Shown: in pieces, positions 42,664-50,557 of the stretch
How the letters are laid out: each line of letters begins with the position of its first letter
Position numbering within the stretch: the first letter of the stretch is position 1
Source of the DNA: an uncultured Clostridia bacterium
Lineage (GTDB): Bacteria > Bacillota > Clostridia > Christensenellales > Borkfalkiaceae
DNA: 64,000 bases
Assembly: GCA_947598205.1 (NCBI GenBank)
Contig: CANQFB010000005.1
Span: 1 to 64,000 of the forward strand
Direction of reading: 5' to 3'
Translations under genes and position numbers: made by a program
Notes under the pieces: model-generated
The model's database searches: none
What the model was told of the DNA's origin: nothing
The model's input: the letters and a program-made list of their open reading frames with translations, nothing else

Positions 42664-43341
42664 TTATAGGAGCACGGCGCGGGCGAAATAGATGGGCATG
42701 CCCTTGGAGGAAAAATTCTGCTCGTACTCGGTGACGATGTTCCCCTCCGCCCATTTGCTCCTATGGAGATCGCGCGAGATCTCCGTCACCGCAAAACCGT
42801 TTTCGCCGAAACTGTTCAAAGAATACTCGAAGAAAAACGCGCTGTCCGTCTTCTGTTCGATCACGCCCCCGTCCGCCAAGAGTTTTTTATAGATGGAGAG
42901 GAAGCGGGAGGAAGTGAGCCGCTGTTTCTCGCGGTTGGGTTCCGGCAATGGTGTGGAGAAATTGAGATAAATTTTGCGGATACTTCTATCGGGAATGTAA
43001 CAGGCGAGGATCTCGGCGGGAATATTCAAGAAGCGCACGTTGGGAATTTCTTCGCGCAGAACGCGCTCCATCGCCGTGAGAATGACGTTGGTGCACAGCT
43101 CTACGGCGAGGAAGTTCGTCTCGGGGTGGCGCTTTGCGAGCTCGGCGATAAAGTACCCGTTGCCGCAGCCCACCTCGAGTTCGACGGGGTTCCTGTTGCC
43201 GAAGAGCGTTTGAAAGTCCAAAATGGCGCGGAAATTCTCCGCCGCCTCCTTCAAATTGAGGCAGGGCCTTCCCCGCGCCACGAGGACGGGCGCGCAACGC
43301 TCCATCCTCGGCTCCAAATTGCGCTTTCTTCTCATTCGCAT
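42664..43341 (-). CDS. trmB: tRNA (guanine-N7-)-methyltransferase
   Basis: 225 residues, normal length. MRMRRKRNLEPRM N-terminus, the SAM-binding ELEVGCGNGYFIAELAKRHPET, FLAVEL, and the C-terminal TEYEQNFSSKGMPIY all fit TrmB, which methylates G46 of tRNA. The catalytic segment is unusual: the family's NFSDPWPKKRHxKRR reads NFSTPLPEPNREKQR, so the conserved Asp and Trp are replaced by Thr and Leu. TTGGAG lies 9 nt before the ATG at 43341. It may be active with a different acid or may have drifted in function. Confidence 0.9.
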   Translation of the reverse strand: MRMRRKRNLEPRMERCAPVLVARGRPCLNLKEAAENFRAILDFQTLFGNRNPVELEVGCGNGYFIAELAKRHPETNFLAVELCTNVILTAMERVLREEIPNVRFLNIPAEILACYIPDRSIRKIYLNFSTPLPEPNREKQRLTSSRFLSIYKKLLADGGVIEQKTDSAFFFEYSLNSFGENGFAVTEISRDLHRSKWAEGNIVTEYEQNFSSKGMPIYFARAVLL

Positions 43342-43374
43342 ATGAATATACTCCAAGTTGATCTTGGCTCCCCG

Positions 43375-43512
43375 TTAAGGGTCACTGTCATACCGAACCC
43401 GCAAAGCGGGTGAGTGTATCCCCTAAAACGTAAGTCCGTGTTTTCATTCAGGGGATCCTTCGAAGATGCGCTCTCGGTTTTCATTTTTATATAACGGCTC
43501 AGGATGACGCAC
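43375..43512. repeat. R2 element upstream of trmB
   Basis: Palindromic unit with arms gtcataccgaac ... gtgtatcccctaa and ttcaggggatccttcgaaga ... ggctcaggatgacg. It ends five bases before the stop codon of the adjacent lipoprotein gene. Confidence 0.8.
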
Positions 43513-43516
43513 GATC

Positions 43517-44350
43517 TTACCATGTCGGATCGTGCGGGAGCTTGAGCTCGGCGTAAAAGGTGCCACCCATGTCCGTGACAACGTACCGGTCAAAGGACTC
43601 TCCCAGGTTATCGGCTCTGAGCTGAAAGTAGAGAACGCACCAGCCTCCGCCCTCGAAAAATGTTGCGTGGCTATGCAATGCCAATTTTTGATCGGAGGCC
43701 GGATCATCGCAGAGATACTGCTCTTTTTCGCCCGAGAGATCGCCTAAATAATACTTTTCTTTGTAGTAATACACCGCATTTTCGCCGTCAAAGGCGACGG
43801 CGATACGATCTTCAAGGGTGGAAAGGACGCTAAATGTCCCCTCCCGATCATAAGAAAAGAGGATGCTCTTTGTGATCTCCCTCGCGTCGATCTGCCCGCC
43901 GCCCGAGAGAAAGCCGGTCGGTTTTTTGTAGATGACGCAAAAGCCGTATACCATGTCCGCGGTCTCGCTTGCATATGCAGTGATATACTTATATTCGCGG
44001 CCGTCAAGCGCCTTTACTTGTTCGGCGAGCTGCTCGTATCCCTCTGCCGTCTCAAGGCCACCTCGAAAGGTGTCGCCCCACAAGACGCACCCGCTCACGG
44101 GCGTGTATTCCGCTTTGTGTTCGGCAAGCGTCAGGGTGTTTTCCGCCCGGTCGAACGCGAGTTTGACCTCCCCGCCCCCAAAGCGGAAAATCTCCATTGG
44201 AAGGGAGAAATAGACGGTATCTCCCTCCTCGTGCACCTCCATTGTGCCGACGCGGGAGCGGTCGATCGCATGGGGCGCGCACCCGCCGAGAAGGACGAGG
44301 GAGAGCATCATGGGACAGAGTGCGGCGCCCACTGCAAGCAATTTTTTCAT
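43517..44350 (-). CDS. lipoprotein of unknown function
   Basis: 277 residues. KK-hydrophobic signal and lipobox LGGC (about 20-24). The rest is beta-rich with Tyr/Gly-rich strands (VYYYKEKYYLGDLSGEKEQ) and no domain I recognise. The ATG at 44350 is chosen, with GAGGTG 4 nt upstream; an ATG four codons earlier overlaps that site. It lies 24 bp after dut and is probably co-transcribed with it. Confidence 0.85.
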   Translation of the reverse strand: MKKLLAVGAALCPMMLSLVLLGGCAPHAIDRSRVGTMEVHEEGDTVYFSLPMEIFRFGGGEVKLAFDRAENTLTLAEHKAEYTPVSGCVLWGDTFRGGLETAEGYEQLAEQVKALDGREYKYITAYASETADMVYGFCVIYKKPTGFLSGGGQIDAREITKSILFSYDREGTFSVLSTLEDRIAVAFDGENAVYYYKEKYYLGDLSGEKEQYLCDDPASDQKLALHSHATFFEGGGWCVLYFQLRADNLGESFDRYVVTDMGGTFYAELKLPHDPTW

Positions 44351-44374
44351 AAAGCACCTCATTACCTATTTTTC

Positions 44375-44806
44375 TTATTTTCTTCCCGTCGAGCCGAAGC
44401 CGCCGACGCCGCGCACCGTCTCGGAGAGGGCGTCCGCCTCCTCAAATTCCGCCGTATAATAGGGCGCGACCACGAGCTGGGCGATGCGGTCCCCGGCCGC
44501 AACATGGCGGGTCTCCGTGCCGTGGTTGTGGAGGGCGACGACGATCTCCCCGCGGTAGTCGCAGTCGATGACGCCCACCTTATTCGCAGGGGCAAGGCCC
44601 TGCTTGCAAGCGAGCCCGCTCCGCGCATAGATGAGCCCCACCGTGCCCGCGGGGAGCTCTATGGCGATGCCCGTATGCACGAATACCGTCTCCCCCGCCT
44701 GCACCGTATCGTCCTCTAAGGCGTAGAGGTCCGCGCCCGCGGCGTGCTCCGACCCGTAGACGGGCAGTTTTGCATTCTCATGCAATTTTTTTACGTTGAC
44801 TTTCAT
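44375..44806 (-). CDS. dut: dUTP diphosphatase
   Basis: 143 residues, a trimeric dUTPase with all five motifs: AGADLYA, YARSGLACKQGL, GVIDCDYRGEI (catalytic Asp), GDRIAQLV and the C-terminal P-loop-like RGVGGFGSTGR. It hydrolyses dUTP to dUMP and pyrophosphate, limiting uracil in DNA; ung lies in the same window but not adjacent. GGAGAG precedes the ATG. Confidence 0.98.
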   Translation of the reverse strand: MKVNVKKLHENAKLPVYGSEHAAGADLYALEDDTVQAGETVFVHTGIAIELPAGTVGLIYARSGLACKQGLAPANKVGVIDCDYRGEIVVALHNHGTETRHVAAGDRIAQLVVAPYYTAEFEEADALSETVRGVGGFGSTGRK

Positions 44807-44836
44807 GGAAATCTCTCCACCGCTTTCATCCCTCTT

Positions 44837-44865
44837 ATCATATCATATCGCCCCGCATTTTGCAA
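44837..44865 (-). promoter_or_regulatory. promoter of the dut operon
   Basis: Minus strand: TTGCAA, 17-bp spacer, TATGAT, 30 bp before the start codon. Confidence 0.7.
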
Positions 44866-44896
44866 GCGAATCGCGACATGGAGGGCGGATACAATT

Positions 44897-45733
44897 TCAC
44901 GCGCGGTCCCTTCTTCCTTTACAGAGAAAGAACAACGTGCGGAAGAGGAAATAGCCGCAACCGAAGAGCCCGAGCAGGATCCAAAAGACGATGAAACAGA
45001 TCATGGCCGTTCTCCTCCCGGAAATGCCCGCTATGACCGCGATCGCCGTAAGGGCGACGACGCTCAATACCAGAAAGATAAGGTCGCACCAAAGAAGGGG
45101 GTTCTTCTCCGCCACCATGTGTTTACGGAGCAGGATTTTCAGGAGCGTATCGCAGAAGACATAGCAAAACATGCCCGAAAAGACTATTCCGAAGAACTCG
45201 ATCTCGGGTACGAAGCTCCTCTCCCAAAACGCACCCAAAAGCACGGCGCACAGCGACGCGCCGAAAAAGAAATTCCCCCATCGCCATGTCTTATAGCAGA
45301 GCGTCCGCGTATAGCGGTCTTCCACGGCATGGAAGGTGCGGAACAGTTTCAACCCCCACCAAAGGGCGAGAAGGGGGAAGGCGCAGAGAAAAATGCAGTC
45401 GAGTGCGGCTTGCGATTGGGGCACATACACGCCGAGGAGCCGAAAAAGAAGGGCCGCGACCGCGCAGACCGCAGAAAACCAAATGAGCGGGGAGAGAAAT
45501 TCCCATCTCTTCGGGCCGCCCTCGGGCCGCTTTGTCCCCTCGCCCGTCATGAGCTCACCGAGGTCGACGCCGAACAGGTCGGCCATCTTCTGCGCGGAGA
45601 GCAAATTGGGCACGTTCAAACCGTTCTCCCACCGCGCGACCGTCTGCCGCGAAACTTGAAGTTTGTCAGCCAGTTGCTGTTGGGTGAGGCCCTGCGCTTT
45701 TCTCGATCGGCGGATGCTCTCGTAGTATTCCAT
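44897..45733 (-). CDS. XRE-type regulator fused to a six-helix membrane domain
   Basis: 278 residues. Residues of about 5-65 are a Cro/CI helix-turn-helix (RKAQGLTQQQLADKLQVSRQTVARWENGLNVPNL). From about 85 on there are six transmembrane helices of no known family. Such HTH-plus-membrane proteins occur widely in Firmicutes without assigned ligands. The open frame runs 70 codons upstream, but GAAGGGGG lies 5 nt before the ATG at 45733 (MEYYESIRR), and the promoter lies inside the upstream extension. Confidence 0.9.
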   Translation of the reverse strand: MEYYESIRRSRKAQGLTQQQLADKLQVSRQTVARWENGLNVPNLLSAQKMADLFGVDLGELMTGEGTKRPEGGPKRWEFLSPLIWFSAVCAVAALLFRLLGVYVPQSQAALDCIFLCAFPLLALWWGLKLFRTFHAVEDRYTRTLCYKTWRWGNFFFGASLCAVLLGAFWERSFVPEIEFFGIVFSGMFCYVFCDTLLKILLRKHMVAEKNPLLWCDLIFLVLSVVALTAIAVIAGISGRRTAMICFIVFWILLGLFGCGYFLFRTLFFLCKGRRDRA

Positions 45734-45752
45734 TTCGACCCCCTTCTCCACC

Positions 45753-45781
45753 ATGATAGCATGGCCGAGGGCAAAAATCAA
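45753..45781 (-). promoter_or_regulatory. promoter of the XRE membrane regulator
   Basis: Minus strand: TTGATT, 17-bp spacer, TATCAT. It supports the downstream start at 45733. Confidence 0.65.
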
Positions 45782-45909
45782 GCCCCATTCGTGCGACATT
45801 TTGCAAGATATATGCGACAGGCAGGCGGCAGAGCGCCTCCCGCGGGAGGAAAGGCATCGGAGCGGGGCGACGAATTCAAGAACCGGCCCCCACCTGTCAA
45901 GGCGGCGCA

Positions 45910-45951
45910 TAAAAATACCCGCCGAGGCGGACATGGTACCCACCTCGGCGG
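45910..45951 (-). terminator. terminator-like repeat after the APH-type gene
   Basis: CCGCCGAGG (45919-45927) with CCTCGGCGG (45943-45951), 15-nt loop containing accatgtcc on the minus strand, followed by TATTTTTA. A near copy lies after sigK at 49086-49127. Confidence 0.85.
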
Positions 45952-45964
45952 TCTAACGGTCTGT

Positions 45965-46750
45965 TCAAAACAATTCGTCGAGCAAAAGATAATATCTGAT
46001 CTTTTCCCGATCGGGTGCAAGGGAGAGCGCGTCGAACAGCCTGTCGGGATGGATGGGCGCCCACTCCCCGCCGTATTTTCCGCCGAAGTTGTCCCGGAGG
46101 CTTCGCCAAAGAAGGGCGAGATCCGACCATTTTTCCGCTACGCCCCCAAGCCCGAGATCGATAAGCCCCGAGAGGCCGTAGTCTTTGAGCAAAATATTGG
46201 GCAGACAAAAATCGCCGTGTGAAAAGACAAGTTCTTCCTCTTTGGGCCTATTCTTTTGCAGCCAATCGAGAAGGCGGGCGGGCGTGGAAAATTCCCGCCA
46301 CGTCTGCGGCTCCGTGTTTCCGATCTCCACCTGTCCGCTCCGAACGCGCTGTTCCGCCAAAGAGAGACGGCGTTCCAAAGTGCATGCGGAAAGTCCGGCG
46401 ACATCGACCGACCACATGCGTTTGAGGATGTCCGCAAGGGCGAAGATGAGCTCTTCGGGGTGCCTGCGGTACCGCGGAGCACACGCCATTTCCCCCTTGA
46501 CGCGCGAGGTCAAGAGGTAGACCTTCTCCCCCTCGCATTCCCATCCGATAACATCGGGAACGGGAAGTTTGCCGCGGAGAAAAAGGAGAACGGCGACCTC
46601 GTTCAAACTCTCCTCATTCTTCGGGGAAATTTTGAGTACGAGATCATCGGATAGCAAGACAGCGGATGAGGACTCCCCGATCTTGTCGCATTCAAATGTC
46701 CTCTCCCCCATCTCGGCCGCGATTTTCACGGGAAGATATAGGTTTTCCAT
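45965..46750 (-). CDS. APH(3')-like phosphotransferase
   Basis: 261 residues with the aminoglycoside phosphotransferase (protein-kinase-like) fold: VLKISPKNEESLNEVAVL with the ATP-binding Lys, the catalytic loop FSHGDFCLPNILL (HGDxxxxN), and GLIDLGLGGVAEKWSDLAL holding the metal-binding Asp. Similar to APH(3') aminoglycoside kinases in length and motifs, but overall divergence is too great to predict resistance; another small-molecule kinase is equally possible. The ATG at 46750 is preferred over a GTG two codons earlier; neither has a strong ribosome binding site. Confidence 0.88.
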   Translation of the reverse strand: MENLYLPVKIAAEMGERTFECDKIGESSSAVLLSDDLVLKISPKNEESLNEVAVLLFLRGKLPVPDVIGWECEGEKVYLLTSRVKGEMACAPRYRRHPEELIFALADILKRMWSVDVAGLSACTLERRLSLAEQRVRSGQVEIGNTEPQTWREFSTPARLLDWLQKNRPKEEELVFSHGDFCLPNILLKDYGLSGLIDLGLGGVAEKWSDLALLWRSLRDNFGGKYGGEWAPIHPDRLFDALSLAPDREKIRYYLLLDELF

Positions 46751-46830
46751 ATCCACTATCCTATCATATCGTTCCCCTGTTTGACAAGCGAAAGTCGGGG
46801 GCTACCGACCGCGTTGCCTCTTTCCATTCC

Positions 46831-48909
46831 TCACCTCACGCTATACAAAATTTCATTATAGGTAGGCAGGGGCCAGTGGGCGGAGGAACAAAGGGGCTCC
46901 ATGGCGTCGGCGAGGACGCGCAGGGTAGCCATGTCCGCGATGATGACGTCGGAAACCGCTCTCGCGGCGTTTTTCGTCCCCTCGGGAAGGGATAAAAGGT
47001 CGCCTTCGAGCTTCTCCGCCGCCCGCATGAGGGCTTCATTTTGCGCGGAGAGCTTTTCCGCCACTACCATGTCCGCATCCAACGGAAGATTTTCATTCAC
47101 GGCACGCTTCCTTTCGATGACTTCGAGAAGCTCCTCAAGATAGCCGTTGACGGCGGGAAAGATCTGGCGGCGCGCCATTTTCAACATCGTACGCGCCTCG
47201 ATGGAGACCGTCTTTATGTAGTTTTCGAGCATGATATTCGCGCGGGCGACGACCTCTTTCTCGCTGTAGACGCCCTGCCGCACGAAGACGGCGATATTTT
47301 CGCGCTTGAAAAATTCCAATGCGGCCTCGGCCGTCGTCTTCAGGTTGAGAAGCCCCCTCCGCGCCGCCTCCTTCTCCCAATCGGGGCCGTAGCCGTTGAA
47401 GTTGAAGATGATGCGGGAATGTTCTTTGAGTAGCTTTTCGGTATATTCCCTGCACGCGAGGCCGAAGTCCTTCGCCCCGGCAAGCGCATCCACCGCTTCC
47501 GAAAAAGCCTGTGCGACGATGGTATTTAGGACGATATTGGGGTCGGCGACGGAGGCGGACGAGCCGAGCATGCGCAGCTCGAATTTATTGCCCGTGAAGG
47601 CGAAGGGCGAGGTGCGGTTCCGATCGGTCGTATCGATGGGGAAGATGGGCGAAGAAGGCACGCCGATCGACCCCGGGACGGGCTTTTTCGGCACATATGC
47701 CCCGCCTTTGACGATGCTCTCCACGAGTGCGCCGAGCTGATCCCCAAGGTAGACGGAGACGATCGCGGGGGGCGCTTCGTCCGCGCCGAGGCGATGGTCG
47801 TTGCCCGCCGATGCGACGCTTGCACGCAAGATCCCCTGATAGGTATCGACGGCGGCGATGACGCAGGAGAGGATGAGCAGGAAGCGCGGATCGCGCTCGG
47901 GATCTTCCCCGGGGTCGAGAAGGTTCAGCCCCGTATCCGTCGAGAGCGACCAATTGTTGTGCTTGCCCGAGCCGTTGATCCCCTCGAAGGGCTTCTCATG
48001 GAGAAGGCACACAAGGCCGTGCTTTTTAGCGACCTTCTTCATGATCTCCATGGTGAGCTGGTTCTGGTCGACGGCGATGTTCGTCGTCGTAAAGATAGGC
48101 GCGAGCTCATGCTGGGCGGGGGCGACCTCGTTGTGCTTGGTCTTGGCAAAGACGCCATAGCTCCAGAGCGTCTCGTCGAGATCGTGCATGTAGGCGGCGA
48201 TCCGCGTCTTCAGGCTGGAAAAATAATAGTCCTCGAGTTCCTGCCCGCGCGTCGCCCGCGCGCCGAAGAGCGTCCTTCCCGTGAGAATGAGATCTTCCCG
48301 CGCATTGTAGACCTTCTCATCGATGAGGAAGTATTCCTGTTCCGGGCCGACCGTCGTCGAGACCTTTCCGCATTCTATCCCGAAGAGACGCAGAAGGCGC
48401 TTGGCCTGCGTATCGAGCGCCGTCATCGACTTCAACAGCGGGGCTTTCTTATCGAGCGTTTCCCCCGTGTAGGAGACGAAGACGGTGGGAATGTAGAGCG
48501 TCCCCTCCTTGACGAAGGCGGGCGAAGTGGGATCCCATGCCGTGTAGCCGCGGGCGGCCGAGGTCGCGCGCGTTCCCCCCGAAGGGAAGGAGGATGCATC
48601 GGGTTCGCCGACGATGAGGTCTCTCCCCGAGAGCTGTAAGATCGCCCGATCCCCCGAGGGAGTGAGAAAACTATCGTGCTTTTCCGCCGTAAGGCCCGTG
48701 AGGGGCTGGAACCAATGGGTAAAGTGCGTAGCGCCCTTGGAGACGGCGAAGTCCTTCATCGCGTTTGCGACGGTCGACGCAATGGCGGGATCGAAGGGCG
48801 CGCCGCGATCGATGGTGCGGCGGAGCGAGGCATAGACCTCCTTCGGAAGCGCGTTCTTCATCACGCTGTCGTTGAAAACATTAGAACCGAAATTTTCGAT
48901 CAGATACAT
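46831..48909 (-). CDS. glnN: glutamine synthetase, type III
   Basis: 692 residues, typical for the large GSIII class. FGSNVFNDSVMKNALPK at the N-terminus, THWFQPLTGLTAEKHDSF, the metal-binding GPEQEYFLID, NEVAPAQHELAP, and NDHRLGADEAPPAIVSVYLG are class signatures. It condenses ammonium and glutamate. GGGAGAAAGG precedes the ATG at 48909; the longer frame would start 21 codons upstream, beyond the ribosome binding site. Strong own promoter; no clear terminator follows. Confidence 0.97.
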   Translation of the reverse strand: MYLIENFGSNVFNDSVMKNALPKEVYASLRRTIDRGAPFDPAIASTVANAMKDFAVSKGATHFTHWFQPLTGLTAEKHDSFLTPSGDRAILQLSGRDLIVGEPDASSFPSGGTRATSAARGYTAWDPTSPAFVKEGTLYIPTVFVSYTGETLDKKAPLLKSMTALDTQAKRLLRLFGIECGKVSTTVGPEQEYFLIDEKVYNAREDLILTGRTLFGARATRGQELEDYYFSSLKTRIAAYMHDLDETLWSYGVFAKTKHNEVAPAQHELAPIFTTTNIAVDQNQLTMEIMKKVAKKHGLVCLLHEKPFEGINGSGKHNNWSLSTDTGLNLLDPGEDPERDPRFLLILSCVIAAVDTYQGILRASVASAGNDHRLGADEAPPAIVSVYLGDQLGALVESIVKGGAYVPKKPVPGSIGVPSSPIFPIDTTDRNRTSPFAFTGNKFELRMLGSSASVADPNIVLNTIVAQAFSEAVDALAGAKDFGLACREYTEKLLKEHSRIIFNFNGYGPDWEKEAARRGLLNLKTTAEAALEFFKRENIAVFVRQGVYSEKEVVARANIMLENYIKTVSIEARTMLKMARRQIFPAVNGYLEELLEVIERKRAVNENLPLDADMVVAEKLSAQNEALMRAAEKLEGDLLSLPEGTKNAARAVSDVIIADMATLRVLADAMEPLCSSAHWPLPTYNEILYSVR

Positions 48910-48943
48910 GCCTTTCTCCCATGGGATCGAGATATTTCTATTC

Positions 48944-48972
48944 ATTATATGGAATTCGGCCGCCGAAGTCAA
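48944..48972 (-). promoter_or_regulatory. promoter of the type III glutamine synthetase gene
   Basis: Minus strand: TTGACT, 17-bp spacer, perfect TATAAT, 34 bp ahead of the start codon. Confidence 0.85.
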
Positions 48973-49085
48973 TCATTTGCCGCCTCTATCCTCAAAAACC
49001 CGTCATTCCGCTCCTCCTCGTTCCGAGGGGTTGCAGGAAAAAATCTTATCAGAAGCGCCCTCGCAAAAGTTTTCTCTTTTATGCG

Positions 49086-49127
49086 AAAAATACCGCCGAA
49101 GGCGGACATGGGCGCCACCTCGGCGGT
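49086..49127 (-). terminator. terminator-like repeat after sigK
   Basis: ACCGCCGAAGG (49092-49102) with CCTCGGCGGT (49118-49127) and a loop containing gcccatgtcc on the minus strand, followed by TATTTTTC. Same element as at 45910-45951. The rest of 48973-49184 holds only a fragment of a gtcattccg-type repeat at about 49010. Confidence 0.85.
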
Positions 49128-49184
49128 CTGGCGCGCAAACTGTGCGGCGCAACATGGCGGGATCGGGAGCCCCCTCTCGCTCCT

Positions 49185-49886
49185 TTATTCATCGAAGAAG
49201 TCTTCGCGGCGGAGGCTGTGGCGGAGTTTTTCGAGAGCCTTTTTTTCGATGCGGGAGACATAGGAGCGGGAAATCTTGAGCTTCTTTGCGACCTCCCTCT
49301 GCGCAAGGGGAACGCCGCCCGTGAGCGCATACCGCAGACAGATGATCTCCGTTTCACGTTCGGTGAGGACGCTCCTGATCGCCTGCAAAAATTTCTCCTG
49401 CGTGAGGCTCTGCTCTACGCCCGCAAACACCTTTTCCTCCTTCTCAAAGAGAAGGTCCATGAGGGTGAGTTCGTTCCCGTCCTTGTCCGTTCCGACGGGA
49501 TCGGAGAGGAGCACGGCGTTTTTGTGCTTCTTCCCCGCGCGGATGAGCATCAGAATTTCATTCTCGATGCAACGCGCCGTATAGGTCGCGAGACGGGTAC
49601 CGTGTCCCGTTTCGTAGGTATTGATCGCCTTGATGAGGCCGATCGAGCCCACAGAGATCATGTCGTCCGTCTCTGCCGCGCCCGCATATTTCTTCACGAT
49701 ATGGGCGACGAGACGCATGTTATGGCGGATGAGTTTATCCTTTGCATCCTTATCCCCCGCCCGCGCGAGCCGCAAACATTCTTCCTCCTCCTCTTTGGAG
49801 AGGGGCTTGGGGTAGGAACTTCCGTCCTGTACCGCCCCCGTAAAGAAAAACAGCCGTGCGAGGACGGCGTAAAACATTTCTATCAT
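49185..49886 (-). CDS. sigK: sporulation sigma factor SigK (with pro-sequence)
   Basis: 233 residues. A hydrophobic N-terminal pro-sequence (MIEMFYAVLARLFFFTG) before PKPLSKEEEEE is the pro-sigma-K feature removed by SpoIVFB. Region 2: NMRLVAHIVKKYAG ... DDMISVGSIGLIKAINTYETGHGTRLATYTARCIENEILM. Region 4: LTERETEIICLRYALTG ... AQREVAKKLKISRSYVSRIEKKALEKL. It directs late mother-cell transcription during sporulation. The gene is intact, not split by a skin-like element. AGAGGTG lies 6 nt before the ATG at 49886. Upstream, TTTCATAGGA occurs twice 24 bp apart, possibly part of a sporulation promoter. Confidence 0.95.
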   Translation of the reverse strand: MIEMFYAVLARLFFFTGAVQDGSSYPKPLSKEEEEECLRLARAGDKDAKDKLIRHNMRLVAHIVKKYAGAAETDDMISVGSIGLIKAINTYETGHGTRLATYTARCIENEILMLIRAGKKHKNAVLLSDPVGTDKDGNELTLMDLLFEKEEKVFAGVEQSLTQEKFLQAIRSVLTERETEIICLRYALTGGVPLAQREVAKKLKISRSYVSRIEKKALEKLRHSLRREDFFDE

Positions 49887-49934
49887 CGCGTTCACCTCTC
49901 TTCCTATCCTATGAAAGAGAGGTTTTGTCCTATG

Positions 49935-49964
49935 AAAAAAGCCGCCCGTTTGAGAGCGGCTTTT
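49935..49964 (-). terminator. terminator of the aspS operon
   Basis: GCCGC ... GCGGC stem (49937-49964) with A/T runs on both sides; on the minus strand it ends in TTTTTTC, 15 bp past the stop of the PH-like membrane protein gene. Confidence 0.88.
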
Positions 49965-49978
49965 AAGAAAATGCTTAT

Positions 49979-50557
49979 TTATTGGGCGGAAGATGCGGGC
50001 CCTTCCTGCGGCGGAAGGGAGGCGCTCTGCGCCCGCGCGACGTTCACCTGTGCACAGAAGGCCTGAATGTTGTTCGCGACCGTCTTCACGTCCCGCACGA
50101 AGGAGACCTTATAACTGCGGCCCGCAAAGTCGGTGACGGTAAGCGCGGCGTCGTAATGCCCGCTGATGAGCATGATCCAGTTGGAAGTCCATATCCCGCT
50201 TGCGGGCGAGACCGTCCTGATTTGGTCGGTCGAAAGGCGCACATAGCCCATATTCTTGCCGCACCAGAAGGAATAGGTCGTCCCCTCGAGCAAAATCAGT
50301 TCCCGCGGCAGGCCCTCGAGGATCACAAGTTGCGGGATATAGATCCCCAAAAACAGCCCCATGAACAGCACGCCGCAAACGATCAGGGCGACGCTGATCC
50401 CAAGTTGGGGAAAGTTGGGGACGGTGAGGAGGAGCACGCCTCCCGCGATACAGCCGATGCCGAGCACGCCGCCCCCCAACACGATCTCGATGATGGCGAG
50501 AATGCGCACCCATTTGCTCTTTTCGGCCACGCAGACGCCCTGCACTGTGTTATCCAT
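49979..50557 (-). CDS. membrane protein with two N-terminal helices and a PH-like domain
   Basis: 192 residues. Two hydrophobic helices (about 18-45 and 50-80), then a soluble beta-rich domain (about 85-175, GTTYSFWCGKNMGYVRLSTDQIRTVSPASGIW) whose strand pattern resembles bacterial PH domains, and a low-complexity tail. Function unknown. AAGGAGGAG precedes the ATG, which follows the aspS stop codon with no gap, so it is translated with aspS. Confidence 0.85.
   Translation of the reverse strand: MDNTVQGVCVAEKSKWVRILAIIEIVLGGGVLGIGCIAGGVLLLTVPNFPQLGISVALIVCGVLFMGLFLGIYIPQLVILEGLPRELILLEGTTYSFWCGKNMGYVRLSTDQIRTVSPASGIWTSNWIMLISGHYDAALTVTDFAGRSYKVSFVRDVKTVANNIQAFCAQVNVARAQSASLPPQEGPASSAQ

Noticed and set aside
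45734..45943. 70-codon N-terminal extension of the XRE membrane regulator
   Set aside because: The promoter and ribosome binding site fall inside it, and the helix-turn-helix normally begins at the chosen start.
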